A stretch of 64,000 nt of DNA from NCBI RefSeq assembly GCF_031755915.1, contig NC_083379.1, positions 44,152,001 to 44,216,000 of the forward strand. The letters are read 5' to 3'. Of this stretch, positions 10,820 to 22,861 are shown piece after piece (position 1 is the stretch's first letter; each line of letters starts with the position of its first letter). The notes under the pieces are model-generated. The model ran no database searches, had not been told where the DNA came from, and saw only the letters and a program-made list of their open reading frames with translations. The stretch comes from Ziziphus jujuba (Eukaryota; Streptophyta; Magnoliopsida; Rosales; Rhamnaceae). Position numbers and translations under genes: made by a program.

Positions 10820-12149
10820 TCCTTATGAGGCTTCTAGTCTTCCCACTCTTTGATTCACATGCTCAACTTGAGCACTAACCCGCTGTATTGACTCCAAAAT
10901 AGCTCTCATGTCCACTTGGTCTCCACTCCCGGTAGCTAGGCATCGCCATGGAATGCTAAGAACTCCTCCTTATTGATCCTCAAGGGTGGATCTCCTCTCC
11001 TCATTCTTGATTCTATCATGTTAGTATAATAGTGCAATAAAAATAAAATAGGACCTGACCAATTTCACTCCCTTACATGTTTCACTCAAATAAGGACTCA
11101 ACACTTGTGTTTACACATTTGTTTCAGCTTTTACCCTCTTTTAAGCTCACACACTCTTGCCTTTTTCCACTCAATGAATTATCTCAAAGTTCTAATTAAA
11201 ACACCCACAGAACAGCAATTAGATCAATAGTATGTTTTAATTAAACTTATCAGCAAAACAGTAAGTAAAAATAAACAAATACCGAACGGAATGAAAATAC
11301 CTATTTTCGGTTTTTCTAGACAAAATAAACCAAATTACTGAGAAAACTTTGGAATTTTGAAGAACTGGACCAGATGGTAATAGATTATGAGTTTAAGAAT
11401 AAAATTCTAGAAAACGAAATTCAAATACGAACAAGAATCAAAGAGAACAAAAATATAGAAAAGTGTTGGTTGTTGTTCTTGTAATTCAAGATTTGTATCA
11501 ATTCCTTTAACTAATTTTAATCTAAATAATATAAGCACCCAAAATCCAATTATCCAGCAGCAAAGATAATTCCCCAGAAACTCAAATATTGAATAAATAA
11601 TCAAAAAACCAGCAGCTCCAACAAATTTCCAGCAAACAGGTCAAACTCCAACAAACCGAAATATTATTTTTTATTTTATTTTTTTTATTCGACTTTACCT
11701 CTTCTTTTTTTTTTTTTTTTTTTACTCACAGAACATAAACAAATGAAGTAGCAAGAATAATTACCAAAGTTGCAATTCCAACTCCACAAATTCACCAAAC
11801 CCGTGATCTCCAAATAAACACAAATATGCAATTTTTTTTTTTTTCTATATGTTGCTGCAAACCCTTCTTTTTTTTTTTGTGAATATATGAATGCAAATAT
11901 TTAAGAATAAAACAGCAAAAGAAAATCAACAAAACCCAAAATTAACAAGAACAATGATGAAAAACAACCAACAAACTAGGAAACAAAAAATACGGTAAAA
12001 CTAGGAAATCCTAATTTAACTAGGAATGAATTTTTTTTTTTTTCTTTTTAAGATGCAGAACGTGTATGGTGATAGAAGAAACCTTAAACTAATGCTAAAA
12101 TTGCTGAATAACACAAAAACAAATAAAGCAAATAAAGATAAATCAAACC
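10820..12149 (-). other. Gypsy 5' leader, non-coding
   Basis: This is 1.3 kb between the primer-binding site and gag, AT-rich with several poly-T runs (11701-11723, 11831-11843, 12031-12042). No conserved frame is visible. The nearest gag-side part (10820-11000) is GC-richer and may be transcribed leader. Confidence 0.6.
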
Positions 12150-12176
12150 TGAACAAAATTTAGCTCTAATACCAAA
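12150..12176 (-). promoter_or_regulatory. Primer-binding site of the gypsy element
   Basis: On the minus strand, next to the 5' LTR, the sequence reads TTTGGTATTAGAGCTAA. It differs by one base from the usual plant site TGGTATCAGAGC, complementary to initiator Met tRNA. Confidence 0.75.
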
Positions 12177-13138
12177 TGATACGAACCTAGGACGACCTGT
12201 TCCTAAACCCATATTATATTAGCCCGGATCTCAATTAAGTTCAAGTTCTAATGGAATGGACCTCAACCTCTAACCAACCTGTGGTTAGAAACCTTAGTAT
12301 AATGTAGACGCCACAATAGGGGATGGAAAACCTATTGATAAGTCAAGCTAAAACAACCAATTCTCTAATGGTGTTTTAGGTGTTCTCAAAGAACAAAGAG
12401 ATAATTAATCTCACAAGTATTTTGTTTATCAAATCAAAGTTATCTTCTTATTGAAAAATAAGCCTTTAAATAGGCTTTGAAAGAAACAAAATAAACCCTA
12501 AAAACCCTAGGAAAAACCGGCCACACAATGAAGAGTTCTAGCTTGACCGAATCTTTCCTTTTCCTAATCTAATTAATTAATTCCCTTATTTTCAATTAGG
12601 AATTAATTAATTTACAAACAAAAATAATAAAATAAAAACTTTCCTAAACTTATTTGTCTAGCAAATAAATAAAAAACCCAAAAAGAAAAGTCAAATGCAA
12701 ATCAGAAAATGAGTTGACTAGTTTGACAACTAGGCTGACCTATGTCTGATGTCCGAGCTAACTTATGTTTGTCCGAGCTAACTTATGTCTATCCGAGCTA
12801 ACTTATGTCTGTCTGAGCTAACTGATGTCTGTCCGAGCTAAGTTACATCCAATGTCTGAAGTCCAAGGTCAGATGTTCGAGACATGGGTGTCCGATATAA
12901 AATGTCCAATGTATGGGTGTCCGATGTATCAGCCTCCATCACTTGGATACTTAAAACAGGTCTTTTATCTTCAAGTATGGACAAGCCCTTTTGAGAATGA
13001 ATTACCTTCTGGATAAAAGCAGCAAGGTTGTCCTTAAGCCTCTTAGCTTGAGCCCTAGTGATTGGTCCAGTCTTCATCCGTATCGGATCAGTACCCCAGT
13101 GAGTTGTCGGTTGTGTGAGCTCAAGCGGACTCGCATCA
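12177..13138 (-). repeat. 5' LTR of the gypsy element
   Basis: 962 bp, aligned end to end with the 3' LTR at 2404-3400. It starts TGATACGAACC and ends ACTCGCATCA in plus orientation. It contains the five-unit GTCCGAGCTAA minisatellite (12735-12845) and the LTR-coded polyprotein tail (12838-13077, minus). Confidence 0.9.
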
Positions 13139-13820
13139 AATGGGATGATGCTTTATTTGCTAGTAAATTTTCATAAATAAAAAATTTACTTATTATTCTT
13201 CCCATACCTTCTTTTATTTTTCCTCAAGAAAAAATTTTTTTTATATTTTTTTGCCTTGCTTGAGAGGACTTGTATAAGCTTGGTGCAACAAATCTTGATT
13301 GTGGATCTTTAAGACTCTGTGTTCGTTGTACTACAGGTTTAGCACGATTGCTAGATTCGCCTCCTTTAGCTTGACATCGAACTTTATGGAGATGACTTCT
13401 TTCCCACTCTGATTGTTTAGAAACACGAATTGCCTCTCGATAATCATTTTTCTCATATGGATCCATCCCAAGTGGATATGCTATGTCATCATCATCCTCA
13501 TCATCCACATCATATGTTTCAGCATGCAGTTGTCCTTGTAAATCTGCACAAATCTCTTCCATTCTATTTGCTTTTTTGATCTTACGTTGTTGTTTTCCTT
13601 TTAACAAATCTATTATGAATTTTTTAACTTCAGGAGGCACTTGACCACAAGATTGTACATTGTGTGAAGGACCAATACCACTAAGGTGGTATTTTAATCG
13701 TGTTACTCCACCACTCTTCATCACGCGATTACAATATTTGCATATTGTTAAACTTTTATTACCTTCAATTGGAAAACTATGTTCCCATGCAGGATCACCT
13801 TTGCTTCCTCCACTAGCCAT
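13139..13820 (-). pseudogene. hAT transposase pseudogene, BED zinc-finger N-terminus
   Basis: It starts at ATG 13820 (MASGGSKGDPAWEH). A BED-type zinc finger follows with CKYCNRVMKSGGVTRLKYHLSG (C-x2-C ... H), which binds DNA. Next come a Lys-rich stretch (KGKQQRKIKKANR), an acidic run (DDEDDDD), and KNIKKIF, where an in-frame TGA occurs near 13222. Beyond the stop the frame continues as KEGMGRIISKFFIYENLLA up to the gypsy junction and joins AGCQQAGPGI at 2387. It is a single-exon N-terminal part of the same gene found at 1640-2403 and 40-499. Confidence 0.85.
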
Positions 13821-14876
13821 TATCCTATAATAATAATAATAAGAGTAACAGTAATAGTAACAATAACAATTTTAATATTTGTCTATGAATATATATATAT
13901 ATATATTTGAATTTTTGATCGGAATTGGATAGAGATATTTGATTAAAATATTTTCTTATAACTATGAAAAATAATTTAGTATAACAGAAAAATCAAGATC
14001 TTTGAAATTAAATAATTCATTTTTAATGAATGTACCTGGTACGAAAATGATTCCTTACAGATCTCCAATGCCTTGAGTATAGATGTTTACAATTGGAAAA
14101 GGGACAAAACACTACATAAAGAAATAACCAATATTTTCAAAGCAAAAAAAAGAAATTACCAATATATTTAGGCAAATTTAATATACTTTAACAATGTATA
14201 TTCTAGCCAACATATATATATGTATAAGATTTATTTTCTAATCAAGTTTTTATTTATTGTTTATAAGTTTTAACATATTATATTATGAAGTTTTGCTTAC
14301 GTAGAATACAACGTGAAAAAATTAAATGACAAAGTGGGTTTTTTAAGTTATGCTTTTTATCTAATAAGAAAAAACAATTATATTTTCAATCACACATCAT
14401 ACATTAAGTTTAAGGTATATATTAAATTTGGGTTTGTAAATCTAATCATTTATGATTACTACATATAAATATATATATATATATATATACATATGTACAT
14501 GTTACATTTTCACCATATATATATAGAGATAGATACATATGTTAATATATAATTAGTTAGCTTACAATTAATAATTCAAATAACAATAATACAAGTGAAT
14601 TAAAGAATTTAGATCTTAAAGTATAAAAGTAAATATAAACATCTTTTTTTTTTTAAGATAAAGAAACTAACCTGTAAAAAGGATATCCAAAGAAGTTGTA
14701 TGAAAGAATTTGAAACTTTGTGAGAACCGAAAATATGTATAAGAAAAAGTGTTAAGAACAAAGCATCAAACTTGCTCTTTAAATAAAATAATAATGTGAA
14801 TTTTTTTCTCCATGGAATATTTTATAATCAAAAGCACACTCATGACTCATGAAGAATATGTATTGGCTCTGGTAAA
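13821..14876. other. AT-rich 5' flank of the hAT gene
   Basis: This stretch contains TA microsatellites (13888-13906, 14468-14488) and poly-A/T runs. It probably holds the promoter side of the hAT transposon. I could not recognise a terminal inverted repeat or an 8-bp duplication, and no coding sequence is supported. Confidence 0.5.
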
Positions 14877-15313
14877 ATATAAAAGACACGTGAAATTATG
14901 CGAAGACAAGAGAGTGGACAACCAAATGTAGTATATAGAGACAAAAAAGTGCCCAAGCAATGGTCAAACACATATTTATGAAGAATATTTTTTAATTTCA
15001 AAACTACATAATGATGTACTAATATAAAAGACACGTGAAATTATGCAAAGACAAGAAAGTGAACAAGCAAGTGTAATATATAAAGACAAAAAAGTGTCCA
15101 AGCAATGGTCAAACACACATTTATGAAGAATATTTTTTTAATTTCAAAACTATGTAATGATGTACTAATATAAAAGACACGTGAAATTATGCAAAAATAA
15201 AAAAGTGGACAAGCAAATGTAATATATAGAGACAAAAAAGTGCCCAAGCAATGGTCAAACACACATTTATGAAGAATATTTTTTAATTTCAAAACTCTAT
15301 AATAATGTACTAA
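14877..15313. repeat. Tandem repeat, ~146-bp unit, three copies
   Basis: Three consecutive units start at 14877, 15022 and 15168, each with ATATAAAAGACACGTGAAAT, then GTGCCCAAGCAATGGTCAAA and a TATGAAGAATATTTTTT segment. Copies differ by a few substitutions. A partial degenerate continuation follows to about 15420. Short frames in it repeat because the DNA repeats; they are not genes. Confidence 0.88.
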
Positions 15314-15990
15314 GATTCTCTAGCATAAAAATATTTTTTCTCTAGCATAAAAATATTTTTTCAAAACTATGTAATAATGTACTAAGATTCTCAAATAAAA
15401 AAAATATTTTTTTAATTTTAAAACTATATAATACTATTGTAAGATACCCCATGGTATAAGAAATTCATGGAGAGTATTTGGTTGATTGATATAATTGAAT
15501 GATATATTGTCTTCTTCTTAAAAGAAAATGAAAAATAAAATTTATGAATTTTTAAAAAAATTATGAATTTTCTTCTTCAATAATATTTATGAATTTTTTT
15601 TTTTAAAAAAAAATTTCATAGATATTTTTGAAATTTCCATGGAAATTTTATGGAAATTTTGGAAATTTCCATAGAAATTATAGATTTTTTAACCAAATCA
15701 TTAGGGAGTTTATGTAGATATTTTACGGAAATTTCCATGGAAATTTTCATGAAATTTCAGAAATTTCCATGGATATTATGGAAGTTTTATCCATTTCCAT
15801 GTCGAACCTAAATTTTATATCGACCCCTTCAAAAAATAAAAATATCGAGGAAATTTCGAGGAAATATCGGATATTTTAAACCTTGATTCTAATTAGTTCA
15901 TGAATGAACTTGTGGTATTTAAATATTTTGGTATTTGAATTGAGGTTTTAAATCACTTTGGAAATTAATTGATTTGAGAAGGCATATTGA
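15314..15990. repeat. AT-rich segment with many short TTTCCATGGAAA palindromes
   Basis: Between 15580 and 15800 the motif GAAATTTCCATGGAAATTTT and variants recur in both orientations, so the strand can fold into many hairpins. The section ends with AAATATCGAGGAAATTTCGA and TATCGGATATTTTAAACC. It resembles the end of a non-autonomous DNA transposon, but no target duplication was found. No gene is visible. Confidence 0.5.
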
Positions 15991-17250
15991 AAATTATATG
16001 ATTTTAAGTATGTTCAAATATTTTATAAATTTTTAGATGCTTAAAATCGGTTTATGGTGAATATATTTCACCGTGGTATTTTCTTATTTTAGTAAGAAAT
16101 AATGATTTGAAGTTTTTTTTTGAAATATTTAGACAAACGGTTAAGCGTGAATATTAAATTATGATTTATGATACGGTAGGATACTGTATCGGTTATTTTA
16201 AATTGATGTACCGCATAGTATCAGAGTTTGGTTCAGTATTATATTATAGCGCGCTAGGTTTACCACGGTGTCGTGAGGTTGGTTTCATCCAACGGTTATC
16301 TATTATTACCACGGACTATGAGGTCGTGTTTATCCGATGGTTTATTATTATTACCACGGTGTCGTGAGGTTGGGTACGTCCCAACAGTTATTTATTATTT
16401 CCATGACACCGTTCATATATTGAGGGTCGTGAGGTGGATGTATCCTACGATTTGCAGATTAGTACATTGTATGGTACATTGTATATGTTTGTATATATTG
16501 TTGATTTGTAAATATTGTGGTAATTTCTACATTTTCATATTTATTTGGTGGAACTGTATTTATTATATTTTATGCTCAAATGTTTATATCTTGATTTGAG
16601 ACATTTCATAATATTACAATGATCGTTCATTCATACTTTTGAGCATCGATTTTTATGATATTAATTGGGATACAAGTTTAGGTTTTGTGAAATGATTTTT
16701 AAACGGGAAACCTTCCAAACGAGTGGAATGAAAGGTCTTAAGAGCAAGATTTTTCAGAAATAAATCATTATTTTTCTATTATACTATGCCACTCACTGAG
16801 TTTTCTTTATCTCACGTTTTATTATTTTAAATTCGTTTCCTTAGGCCCAGGCAGCTAGTAGCAATCTACCTTGTGCACAGCTTATCGTTTTGTTCCTTCT
16901 ACGACATCAGCCGTATTTATTTTTTCTTTATCTACTGTTATCTTTTGAATTTATTTATTACTTATTTGTACTCCTGGATTTTGTTGATACTCTTAGAATG
17001 CTCTGATTTTACATATGGGACTCAGTAGAGACCATGGTAATTATGCATGTAGTTATAGCCTATAGTACAGTAGGCCGGTTGTAGACTTTATGCTGTTGTG
17101 GATATTGAGGTATTATTGTTATCGCTTGTGTTTGTTGTCCACGTTTTAAGATGAGGTTCTATTGGATATTCTCTAAAAATTGTTCAGTAGGATTTCACTA
17201 GATGGGGCCATCCGGGAGATCCTGAGAAGGTTCCCGGGATGGGTCCTATC
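15991..17250 (+). mobile_element. Relic of a long LTR
   Basis: It shares layout and short blocks with the distal half of the long solo LTRs at 34478 and 39487: a GGGAAACCTTCCAAACGAGTG-like box (16705-16730), CCACTCACTGAG (16790), TTTAAATTCGTTTCCTTAGG, and an end like GGGATGGGTCCTATCA (17235-17250). It is degenerate, has no clear ends, and no coding sequence. It belongs to a related but distinct family. Confidence 0.5.
16263..16447 (+). repeat. 46-bp tandem repeat inside the LTR relic
   Basis: Four diverged units start at 16263, 16309, 16354 and 16401. Each opens CCACGG/CCATGA, followed by TCGTGAGGT and an AACGGTTATTTATTATT-like tail. Confidence 0.75.
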
Positions 17251-20200
17251 ATTAATTACTTTAAAATTATTTTTATGTAAAAATAGTAAATAGTGTGCGT
17301 GCTGATTTGAGAACAACATGAAAATAATGTTAACATAATGGGACATGTTTAAATTTTAAGTGCATTTTTAATGAAGTTGTTTAATTCGACATTATGATTT
17401 ATTATTTGAAGTTACTCAAAATAAAAACAATTTAAGTTCTATATAGTATACACTCTTTCCACAATTTGAAATATATATATATATAATTTTACTATGATAT
17501 ATTATTAGATATGCATTATAAGCATCTACCATTATGCATCATGTTGTCTAACATTTTTATCAAACAAATAGACATATAAATTATGATACATATATAATAT
17601 GCATTATAATAGAACTATATATATATATATATATATAACTTGTTATTTATAAAAATCAAACCCTTCACTGGGAAATCATTTTCATTTATTTCTCACATGT
17701 GGGGTCCCTTGTGACGTTTCTTCTTCATCAAATGTCCTCGTTAATTGAGAGCGTGGGATACGTAAGTTGACCGTTGGGGTGCTAAGACTTAAAAAGTCAA
17801 GACCAAACTGAAAGTGCATTAGACGCATAACAGATATTAATTGAAAGTTGAATGTCGACATCTTTTAGAGCTATGTTGCTAATTAGAAGTTTGACCATCA
17901 CCCGCATAACAAATATTAAGATTTTGGCTGACAGCTGGGTCAACCCGCATGTGAATGACCACCTGTCTATTTGCGTAGAGTTTAAGCAAACGACTTGGCT
18001 TCAAGAGTTTACTTGTCGTCCGGTGACACAGTTTTTTAGTTTTTGTTTTTTATTTTGCTGTATCTAAACGTTAATCAGTAATAATTAAAATTTGTTAGAT
18101 ATCTAAGTTAACTATAAATTAAGTCAAAAAAGAAAATAAGAAGAAGGATTAGGGATTAAGAAGAGAAAAAGATGATTGAAATTGAGAAAATAGAAAAATT
18201 ATTTTGATAGTAATAAATAATTTAGGTAAAAAAAATAAATATTATATGGATATAAATATGAGATATTTGATGGTTTTTAATAGATAAATACAAACTTTTA
18301 ATTTGAATAAATTAAAAGGACTTGATTATTTTTAAATATTTTTATTAAAAAGCTTATTTTTCATTATTTTTTGTTTTTAACTCTAAACCATAAAACAAAA
18401 TTAACACTAATTGATAACTAATAGTCTATTGAAAATGTTTCCTAATTTAGGTAATCCAAACACTCAACATAGCCCTAAATTTAACTTCCACGCGTTAATA
18501 TGGATCTACTGCAACAGACGAATCCAACATCAGTTTTTGACGATTCTCTATCTTCCATATGCGAAAATTTGTTTTCTTCTCAGTCAAAGATGAAAGATTG
18601 TGTCATTTTACTCTGTTTTTCAATTCAAATACCGGCAGTGACTTGACTTGGAATGTTGAGGTTGTAGCTAAAATATATATTATGCCATTTGGCAAAAAGT
18701 ACATATAAATTTCTAATCACATTCAAGAAACTGTATATACATATATACCAGACTTTACTCCAAGATAGATCTAGAAAGAAGAAGAATCGAAAGCGAAATG
18801 ATGAGCAATTTTATCCAGAATTCTTGGACAAATTTAGTATACTACCATAGCAACCTTGCAAATGGTTTGTAATTTCTTTGCCTACGTAAGGCCACATGCA
18901 GAAGTATTACGTGTAAATAACGCACAAATTAAACCAAGTAAATGGTAATTGAACTTTCTTTTAGAATTGTAAATTAGTCAATAGTGAAAGGGTTTCTAAT
19001 ATGAAGCTCGAACGCTTCGTAGTTGCAGAGAAGTTTCGACCTGCTTCTCCATTTGTCATGTACGTAGCTAGAAAAGAAAGAACGATTCAAAAATATTATT
19101 ACTCCGTGGAGTAAAGAAAATAAAAATTTCAGGTTACCTGAGGCAGTTATTTCTTAAAGAAAAAGTCTCTTGTTTATTTCTTGGTTTCTGAGGGGAAAAA
19201 AAAAAAAGTCTACTGAGTATTGGCAGGTACAAAATGTCTTTTATTAATTAATTAATTAATTTAAATTTATTCTGGGGTAATGCTATGTTTTGAGGAACAA
19301 TTTACAATACAATCGAAGTAAATACTTCCCTTTCTAATACGGAATCCACATATAAATTAGAAGAGGAATATGTACTCCTATTGCACTAGAAATATTTTCC
19401 TGCTTTAACTGAGCCAGATCGACCTGCCATATTGGTCAAATCACTTTTTTAAAAGAAAGAGAATTTTTTCATGTAGCTCTTTAGTTTGATAAATTATCAG
19501 TCTCTTTTTAGATTTTTTCATACTTTGACACATAAGTCAACCCGGCATAGATCAAATTAATTCTTGATTAACTTGTCTTGTCACCCTCTTGGATCTACCA
19601 TGAATTATATAAAATTACTTTATTAGGTAATTATTTCACTCCGTCATAACTTATAATTGTTAGTTAACGACTTTTGGTATCGATTAGAATAATTAATTTA
19701 ATTAGAGAGATTTATGGAATCTGAAAAACTTCGAAAAAAAAATTATGATAACAGATCAAAATATAACCTTTAAATTTACAATGCTAGAAATAGATTAACA
19801 ATATATATGATAAATGAGGTTGATTTGGATTTTTTATTGAGATAGGAAATTTTAATTGAGGAAATTTTTTCCCTATTTCTAGAAAAAAACACTGATTTAT
19901 TATTTTTAGTTACTCTTAATACTAATCATTCGATAATTTATATTCTATACGCTTTTTCCACAATTTGAAATACTTTATATAAAACTTGTTATATTTGTTA
20001 TATATAAAATCAGATTTTATGAGGAAATACATAAATTGACTGTTGTAGAAAGACTTACAGAATTCTACAGAAAATAATAATAATAAATAATTTTTGTTTC
20101 TCTTCCACAGAAAAAGGGCATTTGAATATGAAAATTTTAATCTATTGACTAGAGTTTGTGGGATTTTTTTTTTTTCCACGAAAGAAACGTTTTTTTCTTA

Positions 20201-20594
20201 TGACTGAATCAAAAGCCAACTACACGTACGGAACAATAGATATTAATTGCTGTAGTACCTTGGTTTCCTTTGACTCTGCAGCGTCAATAAAAAGGCACCA
20301 GCGGAGGGCCGGATCCCATCAATATCGGTGTCTGGTAAGTGGTACTTTCTTCTATGTATCTCCAGAATATTTTTGGAACTTTATTTTGGTAATCAGAATA
20401 TGGCTGGAACTTCTTTTTTTTTTTCTTTCTTTTTTCAGATAAATGAATATGGTGGGAACTTTTTTTGTTTTGCTAAATGAATATACGCAAATATATAACT
20501 TACAATTATATAAGATTATAATAAGCTCCTAAAGTCCTAACAAAAACAAAATCCTTGTGTTCTTCTACCAATATCAAGCAGGAGCAGGGTGATC
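17251..20594. other. AT-rich intergenic DNA upstream of the kinase cluster
   Basis: No gene is supported here. Items visible are TA runs near 17470 and 17620, a W-box-like TTGACC at 17768-17773, a block at 17912-18130 repeated at 21621-21852, and TTAATTAATTAATT at 19243-19258. A block at 20270-20420 (GGCCGGATCCCATCAATAT... TATCTCCAGAATAT) recurs at 22860-22940 upstream of RLK-A, so this is probably the old promoter region of RLK-E. Confidence 0.6.
17912..18130 (+). repeat. Duplicated ~220-bp block, copy 1
   Basis: It matches 21621-21852 along its length (TTGGCTGACAGCTGGGTCAA, TTTGCGTAGAGTTTAAGCAA, then TTTTTATTTTGCTGTA). By eye roughly 85-90% of bases agree. It is non-coding and of unknown origin. 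Confidence 0.75.
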
Positions 20595-21050
20595 ATGTTG
20601 CTGACGTTGAAGCATTTTCTGTTTGTGTTGCTCGGTGGTTTTGCTCTTTTTAACTTACGCCAAGCCTCAAGAAGGTACATAGTTTTATTTATTAGATACA
20701 TATATGGCCTGTTTGATAAGAAGGAGTAAGATTTGGATTGGGATTAAAAAAAATCTCAATTTCATGTTTGATGTGAGTAACTGAGAGGATTAAAAAATTT
20801 TGGATCCACTAAATAATTCCTTTAAAATGGAATAATTAATCCCATGTAAAGGGGTAAGATGATTTTATCCCACTCAGATTAGGTTTTTTTATATTTTTAT
20901 TTCTTTTTTTAATCTTTGTTTCTTCAATTTTTTTTCAGATTTTATTTTTTAGTTTTTAAATCTTTCTTTCTTTTCCTTTATTTTCCCCCAACAGTATCAC
21001 TTTTTTTTTTTCTTCTTTTACTTCATTTTCTTCCGTTATTTTTTATCCTC

Positions 21051-21087
<37 letters not shown>

Positions 21088-21618
21088 CTTCCCTTTCCTT
21101 TGTTTCTTTCTTTTTTTTGGTCATCATTTTTTTTTCAATCTTTGTTCTTTTATTTTTTTTTTGAATCTTTTGCTTTTTTTTTTTATTGTATCAATTCTAC
21201 TTTCAATTATTTTTTCTCTTCTTATCTTTCCATTTTTTAAATTTTATTTTTCTATTTTTTCCCCTATTTATGGATGTTTAGATTAATAAATGCAATTTTG
21301 TTGATTGACATTAATGATTTTATTTATTAATTAGACAAATTTTGTTAAAAAATGATAAGATAAAGGATTTATGTGTTTTTTTTTTATATTGAATTTATCT
21401 AATTTAAATTTTGTTTCATTCAAAAATCAATTTAATAATTATATATATAATTAATCATAACACCAGGATTAATATATATAATTAATCCTAACACCAGGCT
21501 TATATATAATTAAGAATAACTCAAATTCTGTGGCCGACCATATATTTCAAACTACTGTGAGAAGACAACAGGCTTGATTTACATTTCAGACACGACCTTT
21601 CTGGACAGTGGTGAAAAA
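20595..21618 (+). pseudogene. RLK-E: relic of exons 1-2 of a malectin/LRR receptor kinase
   Basis: ATG at 20595 opens a signal-peptide exon, MLLTLKHFLFVLLGGFAL, highly similar to exon 1 of RLK-A and RLK-D. It ends at 20672 before a GT donor, but a base is missing after CTTACGCC, so the frame is lost. After an 850-bp T-rich, TA-rich interval, 21530-21618 encodes CGRPYISNYCEKTTGL and YISDTTFLDSGE, the first 30 residues of the malectin-like exon. The homology stops at a poly-A stretch and the 17.9-kb repeat block follows. Nothing of the LRR or kinase remains before RLK-A. It is a truncated tandem copy. Confidence 0.8.
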
Positions 21619-21620
21619 AA

Positions 21621-21852
21621 AAATATTAAGATATTAAGATATTGGCTCACAGCTGGGTCAACCTGCATGTGAATGACTACAGGTCTATTTGCGTAGAGTT
21701 TAAGCAAACGACTAGGCTTGAAGACTTTGCTTGTCGTCTGGTGACATAGTTTTTTAGTTTTAGTTTTTTATTTTGCTGTATGTAAACGTTAATAAGTAAT
21801 ACTTAAAGTGTGTTAGATACTTAAGTTAATTATAAATTAAATTAAAAAAGAA
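21621..21852 (+). repeat. Duplicated ~220-bp block, copy 2
   Basis: Second copy of the block at 17912-18130, joined directly to the broken exon 2 of RLK-E. The junction (GGTGAAAAAAAAAATATTAAG) marks a rearrangement breakpoint. Confidence 0.75.
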
Positions 21853-22787
21853 AAAAAATATCAATACAATTTTAAATTGTGTTGGGTTTTAGTTTTTAGT
21901 TTTGTTTCCCTTCTTATAAGTTTTTAATCGTTGAAGATATTTAAACAAGTTAAAAATATCATTCGCCTATCTTCACATAAACCAATTACAAATAGTTAAC
22001 TGTCTGAAAAAAAAATTGAAATAGTTAATAGAAAAAAATAAAAAACTAAAACTGAAACCAAACCATGTTTTCAAACAAGTTATTTATTTATTTATTTTTC
22101 TAAGGAGGCTTTAGAAGTTTGGTTGGTATTTAATTTGTTTATAGATAGTAAACATTATAATTTTCATATTCGGTTTTCCGAAGTTAATGCTTTATTTTAG
22201 AGAAACTTTTACCAACGAAGGGATGAAAGAAAAAATTATACGCTAAAAAAATATATACGTCTCTTCAAATGAAAAAAGAAATTAAAGACCAAAAATTACT
22301 CCAAATAGTTATAAGAGCGCACCATTCAAATTTTAAATTTTTGAAATATATATATATATATATATATCACCTGAATCCAAGACTTAATAGTTACTATTAA
22401 TTTTGTATGTATAATATTCACTAAGAAATGATATGTTTGAAATATTTTTCTAATATAATATGAAAATAAGGTATTGGCATGTCAAATGTTAAGATGGTTA
22501 TATGAATTAATGATTTAAAATTAAAATTTTAATTCATTAAATAATAATTTTTAATAATTATCACTTGAATAAATGTTCAATATAAAAGAGAACTGTGTTT
22601 CTAATAGATCAAAACTCTAACATTGACTATCTTATACTAATTATAAAATGTATATGTAGGAAAAATAAATAAATAAATAAATAATAAAATCTATAAGGTG
22701 CTTATTATTTTAATCTTTTTAGATGATTTTGTTTTACCAGGATGGTATGTTACTGGCTTGATTATTTATATACGACTCTCTAGCATC

Positions 22788-22861
22788 AATAAAAGCCGCC
22801 AAGAGCAGCCAATTTTCTAAGTCAAATAAAAGCGTCAAAAGCAGCTAATTTTCTAAGTAGC
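22788..22861 (+). repeat. 37-bp direct repeat upstream of RLK-A
   Basis: Two units at 22788 and 22825, both AATAAAAGC(C/G)...CAAAAGCAGC-like and ending AATTTTCTAAGT. Confidence 0.8.

Larger units (their letters stand above)
2404..13138 (-). mobile_element. Ty3/gypsy LTR retrotransposon, full length but decayed
   Basis: The element reads right to left. The 5' LTR is 12177-13138 and the 3' LTR is 2404-3400. A primer-binding site lies next to the 5' LTR and a polypurine tract next to the 3' LTR. The order gag, protease, RT, RNase H, integrase is that of Ty3/gypsy. Target duplications are GATGG (2399-2403) and AATGG (13139-13143), matching 4 of 5. It sits inside the hAT transposase frame. Without the nested 2.8-kb LTR it would be ~7.9 kb. 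Several stops and at least one frameshift make it non-autonomous. The GPF/Y-type C-terminus reading into the LTR is reminiscent of CRM-lineage chromoviruses, but I see no clear chromodomain, so the lineage is uncertain. Confidence 0.92.

Noticed and set aside
14840..15292. Repeated open frames with FDHCLGTFLSLY
   Set aside because: They arise from the 146-bp tandem repeat and are AT-rich without homology to a protein I know.
18768..18870. Short frame starting at an ATGATG near 18799
   Set aside because: Stops after ~24 codons, no splice context or similarity to the kinase signal exon.
20916..21164. 82-codon Phe/Leu-rich frame resembling a membrane protein
   Set aside because: It comes from poly-T and TA microsatellites inside the broken intron of RLK-E.
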